DNA of 8,127 bases from an uncultured Collinsella sp. (GTDB lineage Bacteria; Actinomycetota; Coriobacteriia; Coriobacteriales; Coriobacteriaceae), in NCBI GenBank assembly GCA_900555515.1, contig USLO01000075.1, positions 1-8,127 of the forward strand, given 5' to 3'. Position numbers and translations under genes: made by a program. The notes under the pieces are model-generated. The model was given only the letters and a program-made list of their open reading frames with translations. It made no database searches and was not told the origin of the DNA. Positions 1-8,060 of this stretch are shown here, piece after piece. The first letter of the stretch is position 1. Every line of letters starts with the position of its first letter.

Positions 1-953
1 ATGCGGGTACCGGAGAGGCCGGCCATGGTCTCGGCGGCCTTGTCCAGGGCGCCGATGATGCAGGTGCGGCCCTTGCGGGAACGGGCGAACTTGATGGCAG
101 CGCGAACCTTGGGCTCCATGGAACCCTTGCCGAACTGACCCTCGTCGGCCAGGCGCTCGGCCTCGTCGGCGGTGAGGTCTTCGAGCTCCTCCTGGTTGGG
201 CTTGCCAAAGTTGATGGCGACATGCTCAACGGCGGTCAGCAGGAACAGAACGTCGGCGTCGCAGTCCTCGGCCAGCAGCTCGCCGCCCAGGTCCTTGTCG
301 ATGACGGCGGGAACGCCCTTGTAGCAGCCCTTGTTCTCGTAGTCGCGGACGACGGGGATGCCGCCGCCACCGCAGGCGATGACGATGAACTCGTTGTCGA
401 GCAGGTTGAGGATGGAGTCGGCCTCGACGATCTTCTTGGGATCGGGGGAGGCGACGACGCGACGCCAGCCGCGGCCGGAATCCTCGACGAAGACCTTGGA
501 GGGATCCTCGGCCATGAACTCCTTGGCCTGCTCCTCGGTGTAGAAGGGGCCGATCGGCTTGGTCGGGTTCTTGAACGCGGGATCATCCGGGTCGCACTCG
601 ATCTGGGTGACGACGGTGGCGGCGTGCCAACGCTTATAGCGCTTGTGCATCTCGCGGCCGATGCCCTGCTGCAGGTGATAACCAATGTAGCCCTGGGACA
701 TGGCGCCGCACTCGGGCAGCGGCATCTCGGGGGTGCCGATGGCGTCGTGGGCGGCGGCGAAGGCGTTCTGGATCATGCCGACCTGCGGGCCGTTGCCGTG
801 GGTGATGATGATCTCGTTGCCCTGCTCGATGAGGCCGAGGAGGGCGTGGGCGGTGTTGCTCACGGCCTCGATCTGCTCGACGGGGTTGTTGCCGAGGGCG
901 TTGCCGCCAAGGGCGACGACAATACGATCGGGCTTGCCAAGAGGCTTAGACAT
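1..953 (-). CDS. arcC: Carbamate kinase, 3' end cut by the window edge
   Basis: Carbamate kinase catalyses the reversible reaction carbamoyl phosphate + ADP = carbamate + ATP in the cytoplasm. It is the ATP-yielding last step of arginine deiminase and related carbamoyl-transfer catabolic pathways. I translated the minus strand from the ATG at 953-951 and obtained 317 codons without a stop. The amino-acid-kinase fold motifs are in order: ALGGNAL near residues 14-20, THGNGPQVG at 51-59, GWRRVVASPDPKKIVE at 162-177, ACGGGGIPVV at 193-202, AVIDKDLGGELLAE at 216-229 (with the family's conserved lysine) and GSMEPKV at 277-283. The family is usually about 310-320 residues, and the last visible residues (LSGTR plus two bases of a codon) resemble the usual C-terminus, so only a few residues are missing. 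The start is supported by GAAAGGA at 968-962, eight bases upstream. No partner such as arginine deiminase or ornithine carbamoyltransferase lies upstream, so arcC appears to be first in its transcription unit; downstream genes are outside the window. No UUA, CUA or UCA codon appears from about codon 1 to 244. Confidence 0.96.
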   Translation of the reverse strand, partial: MSKPLGKPDRIVVALGGNALGNNPVEQIEAVSNTAHALLGLIEQGNEIIITHGNGPQVGMIQNAFAAAHDAIGTPEMPLPECGAMSQGYIGYHLQQGIGREMHKRYKRWHAATVVTQIECDPDDPAFKNPTKPIGPFYTEEQAKEFMAEDPSKVFVEDSGRGWRRVVASPDPKKIVEADSILNLLDNEFIVIACGGGGIPVVRDYENKGCYKGVPAVIDKDLGGELLAEDCDADVLFLLTAVEHVAINFGKPNQEELEDLTADEAERLADEGQFGKGSMEPKVRAAIKFARSRKGRTCIIGALDKAAETMAGLSGTR

Positions 954-1019
954 TGCTGGAATCCTTTCTGTAAAAGGCCTACAACCCATTAATAACCCGC
1001 GCCCGTGCGATACGCGAGT

Positions 1020-1087
1020 TTATTAAGGTTTATATTCTCTTTATCGCTCATTTTATTCATTTTGAAAATAGTTGAACGGTGAACGGT
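1020..1087 (-). promoter_or_regulatory. Probable arcC promoter region (AT-rich, exact boxes uncertain)
   Basis: The AT-rich patch upstream of arcC contains -10-like hexamers on the minus strand: TATAAA at 1034-1029, and AATATA overlapping it at 1036-1031. No -35 box with a good match and 17-base spacing could be assigned. Two abutting copies of the heptamer GAACGGT (plus strand, 1074-1080 and 1081-1087) lie about 40-55 bases upstream of the -10-like boxes, where an activator could bind. That role is inference. No FNR- or CRP-type palindrome was seen. Confidence 0.3.
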
Positions 1088-1399
1088 CGCTTTTACCCGC
1101 TCAGCGTAAAGAAACCCAGCTCAAGCATATCTACGTCATTTACGTGCAACTTTATTTTAATAGAGCAGGGATTAGACCAGATTATGCAAACTATATCTTT
1201 GCTAAACATAAAACAGACAGCGCAAAATCTTACTCGCACTATACGAGATTCTATGCACTTATTGGACGAGTATGCAGCCCTGCAATAACATGGCGTTTTT
1301 CATCCAACTTAAGGAATAGACGAGTGCCTTTGCCGCGCGTCGGCCGGCAGCCGGCGAGCCGTCTCGTCGATTGCCGCTTCCAGAAAATCAAAAACTGAT

Positions 1400-1413
1400 A
1401 TTGCGCGCGCAAT
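1400..1413. promoter_or_regulatory. 14-bp perfect palindrome, possible operator
   Basis: ATTGCGCGCGCAAT is its own reverse complement. It overlaps the -35-like box of the best candidate promoter for the DUF3830 operon, a position typical of a repressor site. The alternating GC core could also occur by chance in GC-rich DNA. Confidence 0.3.
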
Positions 1414-1429
1414 TGCGGCATGGTACTTT
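1401..1429 (+). promoter_or_regulatory. Candidate promoter of the DUF3830 operon
   Basis: TTGCGC (1401-1406) and TACTTT (1424-1429) are 17 bases apart, and TG at 1421-1422 gives an extended -10 arrangement. Transcription would start near 1436, leaving a leader of about 120 bases before the ATG at 1556. The leader contains the inverted repeat CGACAG/CTGTCG at 1454-1469. The boxes match the consensus only moderately. Confidence 0.35.
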
Positions 1430-1540
1430 AGCGAAGAACAGCGCGGGCTGGGGCGACAGAGATCTGTCGTGAAGTTTGGGTTCGGCGACCCCGCCGCTGT
1501 CTTCTCCTTATCCGCCAGCGAGCCCCTTGAGCGACGGATT

Positions 1541-1547
1541 GAGGAGG
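1541..1547 (+). promoter_or_regulatory. Ribosome binding site that fixes the DUF3830 start
   Basis: GAGGAGG lies eight bases before the ATG at 1556. The upstream in-frame GTG at 1469 and the downstream in-frame ATG at 1565 have no comparably placed site, so 1556 is chosen. Confidence 0.8.
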
Positions 1548-1555
1548 TCCTTACT

Positions 1556-1972
1556 ATGACAAAAATGCTCAAGATCACGCTGAATGGCGAGACGTTTCTC
1601 GCCGACATGCTCTGGGACAAGGCTCCCGAGGCATGCAAGCTGTTCGAATCGTCCTGTCCGGTCGAGTCACGTATCTTTTCGGCCAAGATCTGCGATGCCG
1701 AGGTAACCTATCCCGTATCGGGCCCCATCGCCAATTACGAGCACATCGAGAACCCCGTCTTTCACGAGCCGGCGGGCGCCGTGAGCTGGTATGACGGATG
1801 GTCGTCAATCTGCATCTTCTTTGACGTGTGCGAGCCCTTTGGCACCTGCAACATGTTCGCCCGCATCTGCGAAGCCGACCGCGAGCGCTTTGCCGTTGCT
1901 TGCCGCAATGTTTGGGACAACCAGGGCATGCACATCAAAAACGAAATCGTCGAGATCGAAGCGGAGGCCTAA
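1556..1972 (+). CDS. DUF3830-like protein (cyclophilin-like fold), function unknown
   Basis: This gene encodes a 138-residue soluble protein with no signal peptide or membrane segment. The N-terminal strand pattern LKITLNGETFLADML (5-19), followed by APEACKLFESSCPVESRI (23-40), then a PAGAVSWYDG turn (72-81), a hydrophobic strand (ICIFFDV, 85-91) and a MFARI strand (100-104), resembles my memory of DUF3830 proteins. These are small cyclophilin-like beta-barrels of unknown biochemical role; some sit beside amidohydrolase, hydantoinase or transporter genes. The assignment is from pattern recognition, not a search. Seven cysteines in 138 residues (27, 34, 46, 86, 92, 98, 105, 116 region) is notable, but they do not form a recognisable metal motif. 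The 174-residue protein gene follows after a two-base gap, so the two are almost certainly cotranscribed and translationally coupled. Codon use is GC-rich, like the host genes. Confidence 0.75.
   Translation: MTKMLKITLNGETFLADMLWDKAPEACKLFESSCPVESRIFSAKICDAEVTYPVSGPIANYEHIENPVFHEPAGAVSWYDGWSSICIFFDVCEPFGTCNMFARICEADRERFAVACRNVWDNQGMHIKNEIVEIEAEA
1963..1967 (+). promoter_or_regulatory. Ribosome binding site inside the end of the upstream gene
   Basis: GGAGG overlaps the last codons of the DUF3830-like gene and lies seven bases before the ATG at 1975. The alternative ATG at 1978 would be ten bases away. The overlap supports translational coupling of the two genes. Confidence 0.7.
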
Positions 1973-1974
1973 AG

Positions 1975-2499
1975 ATGATGGATATCAACACCCTGCTCGC
2001 ACTCGACCTTGCCGAGTACACCACTGCACTTGAGGCCCTCGCCGACCAGATGATGCTTGAGGAACCACGCGATATCGACTACATGCGCCGCCGCAAGCTC
2101 GACACAGGCCGCGAATTCGCCGTCTGGAACTTCACCGTCGGCTACTGCATGAACGCCGCCGACGCCCTCTCCCTCCTGCGAGCCCAGGCCAACGAAAACG
2201 CCAACGACGGCACCGCCGACCTCGCAACGATTAACAACAGCGCCGCGCGCCTGTGCGACTGGTTCTCGGGCGCCTTCGACGTCACCGGCAAAATGGATGA
2301 CACCACGGCAATCCTCGCCCACAGCCGCGACCTCTACGCCCAGGTAGAGACTCACGAACAGTTTGCAGCCCTCACCCGCGCCACCGAGCGCTATCTGGTC
2401 CAGCTCCAATTTTGGGTCGACCGCCAGATTCCCTGGCCGGCCATTAGCGACCTCGTCCACGGCTACCGCCTACGCACGGAGTCCGGCGAGACAAGGTAA
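1975..2499 (+). CDS. Hypothetical helical protein, 174 residues, unrecognised family
   Basis: I do not recognise this family. The protein is predicted to be soluble and mostly alpha-helical: long stretches alternate acidic/basic and Leu/Ala residues, with few glycines or prolines and no signal peptide, membrane span or metal-binding motif. Features visible in the sequence include an N-terminal helix (LLALDLAEYTTALEALADQM, about 7-26), a basic YMRRRKLDTGRE patch near 36-47, aromatic-rich FAVWNFTVGYCM near 48-59, and RYLVQLQFWVDRQIPWPAISDL near 142-163. It starts two bases after the stop of the DUF3830-like gene and is probably coexpressed with it, perhaps as a partner protein; that link is inference from spacing. 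Codon use is very GC-rich, including a long run of GCC/CTC/GAC codons. A hairpin follows at 2555-2588. ATG 1978 is a possible alternative start, one residue shorter. Confidence 0.8.
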   Translation: MMDINTLLALDLAEYTTALEALADQMMLEEPRDIDYMRRRKLDTGREFAVWNFTVGYCMNAADALSLLRAQANENANDGTADLATINNSAARLCDWFSGAFDVTGKMDDTTAILAHSRDLYAQVETHEQFAALTRATERYLVQLQFWVDRQIPWPAISDLVHGYRLRTESGETR

Positions 2500-2554
2500 C
2501 CAAGCAAGCAGCACCGACAACACCCCACCATCGGGATCCAAAGTAAGAATCAGA

Positions 2555-2588
2555 GGGCTGGAGACGCACCCAACAGCGTCCCCAGCCC
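2555..2588 (+). terminator. Hairpin ending the DUF3830 operon (weak T-tract)
   Basis: GGGCTGG (2555-2561) pairs with CCAGCCC (2582-2588), and GACGC (2563-2567) pairs with GCGTC (2576-2580). One A/C mismatch separates them and the loop is eight bases. It lies 55 bases after the stop codon. No run of T follows directly, so it is either a non-canonical terminator or a 3'-end-stabilising stem. A smaller stem, CACTG/CAGTG at 2604-2616 with a TTT loop, follows it. Confidence 0.45.
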
Positions 2589-2642
2589 CTTCGCAAAGTA
2601 GAGCACTGTTTCAGTGGCTTTGAGGCCTATTCGAACCTTTTC

Positions 2643-2728
2643 TATCTCCCAATTTTTGTATATTTTCGACAATATTATCTGCCAATTTTTGTATGATTTT
2701 AGGCGATTCTATCTGTCAATTTTTGTCA
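2643..2728 (+). repeat. Three direct repeats, 19-base core, period 33-34
   Basis: The core TATCTGCCAATTTTTGTAT occurs at 2676-2694. It occurs with one change at 2643-2661 (TCCC for TGCC) and, ending differently, at 2710-2728 (TGTC, then GTCA). Starts are 33 and 34 bases apart. The array ends 12 bases before the ATPase start codon, so it lies where regulators or RNA polymerase would act. It is AT-rich against a GC-rich background. The regular spacing suggests cooperative protein binding, possibly autoregulation by the ATPase, but no binding protein can be named from sequence. Confidence 0.8.
2692..2697 (+). promoter_or_regulatory. Possible -10 box for the ATPase gene inside repeat 2
   Basis: TATGAT matches the -10 consensus at five of six positions. 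The equivalent place in repeat 1 is TATATT (2659-2664), also five of six. The best -35 candidate, TCGACA (2666-2671), is 20 bases upstream of TATGAT, longer than the usual spacing. Treat this as tentative. Confidence 0.25.
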
Positions 2729-2731
2729 TTT

Positions 2732-2736
2732 GGGGG
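2732..2736 (+). promoter_or_regulatory. Ribosome binding site fixing the ATPase start
   Basis: The G-run GGGGG lies four bases before the ATG at 2741. This is close spacing, but it is the only purine-rich site available. The in-frame ATG at 2693 falls inside the repeat array with no such site, so 2741 is preferred. Confidence 0.55.
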
Positions 2737-2740
2737 TTTA

Positions 2741-4102
2741 ATGCTACGCCGTAAGGTCACTGATAGGCTTTTGAGCTGGAAGAATAACTCCAATAAGGCA
2801 TTACTCGTTACTGGTGCGCGTCAGATTGGCAAGAGCTATGCGATTCGCGCGTTTGGAAAAAGCAACTACGCTTCGTATTTTGAGGTCAATTTACTACTCG
2901 ATGTCGAAGCAAGGAATGCACTTGTTGGCGCAAAGAACTCCGTTGACTTTATCAACCGCGTAGCCCTTCTTGCGGATGCGCCGCTTGTTGAGGGCGATAC
3001 GCTTGTCTTTGTCGATGAGATTCAGGAGTATCCGCAGATCGTTACACTCATGAAGGCGTTGGTCGAGGATGGGCGCTTTAGCTATGTCTTCTCGGGGTCT
3101 ATGCTTGGGACTGAGTTTAAGGGGATCTCTTCTTTTCCGGTGGGGTATGTAGAGCACATTGTTATGCGCCCGATGGATTTTGAAGAGTTTTGTTGGGCAA
3201 ACAGCGTAAGCGAGAATGTGCTTGCAGGCATTCGCAGCTGCCTTGTCGAGAAACATCCTGTCGAAAACTATATTCATGAGGCGATGCTCAAGAACTATAG
3301 AGCCTATATCGTTTGCGGCGGCATGCCGGAGGTCGTTCAGAATTATATTGATTCGGGTTATTCGCTCGTGAGCACACGTGAGCTTCAAACTCAGCTGGTC
3401 GATCAGTACAAAAGCGATATCTCAAAATATGCATCGACTCGAGCGTTTAACGTTCGGTCGATTTTTGAGCAAATTCCCGTTCAGCTTGAGGCGGAGTCTC
3501 ATCGCTTTGTTGTTTCGTCTCTGGGTGAGGGAGCTCGCCTTAAAAAATATGAACAGGATTTCCTGTGGCTTGTTAACGCAGGTGTTGGATTGATGGTCGC
3601 CAGGGTGACGGAGCCACGGAGTCCTCTCAAGAGGACGGAGAAAACGACAGCCTTCAAACTATACGAGTCTGATACAGGCATGCTAGCATCGCGGTACCCC
3701 GGCAGCACTGCACGCGCTGTCTATCTTGATATGAAAACTCCCAACCTTGGTGGTCTCTATGAGAACGTGGTCGCGCAGGAACTCGTTGCCCTCGGGGCAG
3801 ATGCATGGTACTACCAAACGCGTGAGGTCGGTGAAGTTGACTTTGTGATCGAAGGCGTCCACGGTCATGTTGTCCCAATCGAGGTCAAATCGGGTAAGAA
3901 GGTTCGAGCGCATGCGGCCCTCGATCGTCTGATGAGTGTGGGCGAATACAAAATTCCCGAGGCCGTTGTACTGAGCCACGAGAATCTCAGCAAAGAGGGC
4001 AAGGTTCTGTACGTTCCAATCTACATGACGTTTTGTCTCGATGAGTTTATGGAAAAGGATGACCCCAATAACGATTTCTCGTTCGCGCCCATATCTCTCT
4101 AG
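2741..4102 (+). CDS. AAA_14/DUF4143 ATPase with PD-(D/E)XK-like C-terminus
   Basis: This 453-residue protein belongs to the common prokaryotic AAA-family ATPases with an N-terminal AAA_14 domain and a C-terminal DUF4143 domain. Their role is mostly unproven. The Walker A motif is GARQIGKS at 25-32, Walker B is LVFVDEIQE at 88-96 (D92, E93), and a sensor-1-like strand YVFSGSML is at 115-122. The C-terminal part carries GGLYENVVAQEL (337-348), then EVGEVDFVIE (362-371) and PIEVKSGKK (379-387). The spacing of D367, E381 and K383 fits a PD-(D/E)XK nuclease-like core, known in this family. Length is typical for an intact copy. The gene stands alone: a repeat array precedes it and a terminator block follows. 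Its base composition (roughly 45-50% GC by eye) and use of TTA, CTA and TCA codons (for example L21 and L51-L52) differ from the neighbouring GC-rich genes, suggesting horizontal acquisition. DNA binding or a stress/defence role is possible but unproven. Confidence 0.9.
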   Translation: MLRRKVTDRLLSWKNNSNKALLVTGARQIGKSYAIRAFGKSNYASYFEVNLLLDVEARNALVGAKNSVDFINRVALLADAPLVEGDTLVFVDEIQEYPQIVTLMKALVEDGRFSYVFSGSMLGTEFKGISSFPVGYVEHIVMRPMDFEEFCWANSVSENVLAGIRSCLVEKHPVENYIHEAMLKNYRAYIVCGGMPEVVQNYIDSGYSLVSTRELQTQLVDQYKSDISKYASTRAFNVRSIFEQIPVQLEAESHRFVVSSLGEGARLKKYEQDFLWLVNAGVGLMVARVTEPRSPLKRTEKTTAFKLYESDTGMLASRYPGSTARAVYLDMKTPNLGGLYENVVAQELVALGADAWYYQTREVGEVDFVIEGVHGHVVPIEVKSGKKVRAHAALDRLMSVGEYKIPEAVVLSHENLSKEGKVLYVPIYMTFCLDEFMEKDDPNNDFSFAPISL

Positions 4103-4147
4103 CCATTTGAATCCGCAATCCAGCCCCGTCCACGCATCAATGCATTT

Positions 4148-4200
4148 CCCAAGGTGCTGCGCGTTTCGCGGCAAAGCCGCGAAAAAGCAAAGGGGTAAGG
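4148..4200. repeat. REP-like hairpin repeat, copy 1
   Basis: TTTCGCGGC (4164-4172) and GCCGCGAAA (4176-4184) form a perfect 9-bp stem with an AAA loop. The flanks (CCAAGGT before, AGCAAAGGGG after) are shared with copy 2, so the repeated unit is larger than the stem. A GC-rich stem closed by A/T pairs and sitting just past a gene end is typical of repetitive extragenic palindromes. Confidence 0.75.
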
Positions 4201-4228
4201 CGTTGCAACAGCCACGCCCCCCATCCAT

Positions 4229-4278
4229 CCCCAAAGTAACGCGCCTTTCGCGGTAAAGCCGCGAAACAGCGAAGGGGA
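4229..4278. repeat. REP-like hairpin repeat, copy 2
   Basis: TTTCGCGGT (4246-4254) and GCCGCGAAA (4258-4266) form the same stem as copy 1 with one G-T pair and the AAA loop. CCAAAGT before it and AGCGAAGGGG after it match copy 1. The two stems begin 82 bases apart in the same orientation. Both copies retain pairing despite differences, which hints that the fold matters. Confidence 0.75.
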
Positions 4279-4293
4279 CGGAATACCCGACCA

Positions 4294-4333
4294 ACTACGT
4301 CCTTCATCCGCCCACACAATCCGAGGACGTAGT
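4294..4333. repeat. 10-bp inverted repeat with 20-base loop
   Basis: ACTACGTCCT (4294-4303) pairs perfectly with AGGACGTAGT (4324-4333). The right arm sits five bases before the large 29-bp inverted repeat. The 11-base string TCCGAGGACGT at 4320-4330 recurs as a direct repeat at 4425-4435, partly inside the right arm of the large repeat. Confidence 0.6.
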
Positions 4334-4337
4334 CGTA

Positions 4338-4462
4338 GCAGGATCTGAGGGCTGACCTTCGCGGACACTCCGCAGGACGAAAGAACCCCCGCCGCACGTA
4401 GTGCGCAGCGGGGGTTCTTTCATGTCCGAGGACGTCCGCGAAGGTCAGCCCTCAGATCCTGC
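4338..4462. repeat. Perfect 29-bp inverted repeat around the terminator
   Basis: The arm at 4338-4366 (begins GCAGGATCTGAGG, ends CGCGGAC) is exactly the reverse complement of 4434-4462. The arms enclose 67 bases: two 12-base unpaired segments and the 43-base terminator hairpin. The right arm ends ten bases before the stop codon of the oxidoreductase gene. The complete structure could fold as a single 125-base hairpin in RNA from either strand or extrude as a cruciform. It may be a very stable 3' end, or the trace of an inverted duplication. Confidence 0.85.
4379..4421. terminator. Bidirectional intrinsic terminator between converging genes
   Basis: GAAAGAACCCCCGC (4379-4392) pairs with GCGGGGGTTCTTTC (4408-4421) over 14 bp. 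An inner stem CGCAC/GTGCG (4393-4397, 4401-4405) with a GTA loop continues it. Read from either strand, the stem ends in A-rich then T-rich flanks (AAAGAA ... TTCTTT), so it can stop both the ATPase transcript from the left and the oxidoreductase transcript from the right. The T-tract is interrupted by C. Confidence 0.8.
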
Positions 4463-4472
4463 GGTGGGAGAC

Positions 4473-8012
<3,540 letters not shown>

Positions 8013-8020
8013 ATACCCCT

Positions 8021-8025
8021 CTCCT
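8021..8025 (-). promoter_or_regulatory. Ribosome binding site of the oxidoreductase gene
   Basis: AGGAG on the minus strand is eight bases from the ATG at 8012 and lies in a purine-rich run (GAGAGGAGAGGGG). It rules out the in-frame ATG at 8030, which sits just upstream of the site. Confidence 0.75.
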
Positions 8026-8044
8026 CTCATATAGGTATACAGGC

Positions 8045-8060
8045 CCCGGCGATCGCCGGG
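8045..8060. promoter_or_regulatory. 16-bp perfect palindrome in the oxidoreductase leader
   Basis: CCCGGCGATCGCCGGG is its own reverse complement. It ends 33 bases before the oxidoreductase start codon, just upstream of a TATACC sequence (8039-8034, minus strand). It may be an operator or a hairpin at the 5' end of the mRNA. It does not resemble the TTGTGA-type Rex site. No clear -35/-10 pair could be assigned in 8031-8127. Confidence 0.45.

Larger units (their letters stand above)
954..1555. other. Intergenic region between divergent arcC and the DUF3830 operon
   Basis: This 602-base stretch separates two divergently transcribed units. Positions 970-1310 are AT-rich and hold the leader and probable promoter of arcC. 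Positions 1320-1555 are GC-rich and hold a 14-bp palindrome, a plausible promoter and a small inverted repeat ahead of the DUF3830 gene. Short open frames exist here on the plus strand (for example from a GTG at 1079 to 1288), but they begin at GTG or TTG, lack a purine-rich ribosome binding site and show no recognisable protein motif, so I do not call them genes. No tRNA-like cloverleaf or known riboswitch fold was recognised. Confidence 0.6.

Noticed and set aside
222..992. 256-codon open frame on the plus strand opposite arcC
   Set aside because: Its codons are the reverse complement of the arcC codons, the product is a low-complexity V/L/G/D-rich string, and the arcC translation on the minus strand has every family motif.
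1072..1398. Plus-strand open frames of 69 and 108 codons in the arcC-DUF3830 gap
   Set aside because: They start at GTG or TTG without a ribosome binding site, use unbiased AT-rich codons, and show no recognisable motif.
1969..2460. 163-codon minus-strand open frame under the hypothetical helical protein
   Set aside because: It is antisense to a gene that has a well-placed GGAGG site, tight operon spacing and matching codon bias.
2643..2728. CRISPR array
   Set aside because: There are only three units, spacers are 14-15 bases, cores are degenerate and not palindromic, and no cas gene is present.
3683..4294. 203-codon minus-strand open frame overlapping the ATPase 3' end
   Set aside because: It covers the conserved PD-(D/E)XK region of the ATPase in antisense and runs into the hairpin repeats, with no own motif or ribosome binding site.
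4338..4462. Insertion sequence terminal inverted repeats
   Set aside because: Only 67 bases lie between the arms and they are filled by a terminator; there is no transposase, and I see no flanking target-site duplication.
8045..8060. Rex (NADH-responsive repressor) operator
   Set aside because: Rex sites have a TTGTGA-N6-TCACAA type core; this palindrome is GC-only at its ends and does not match.
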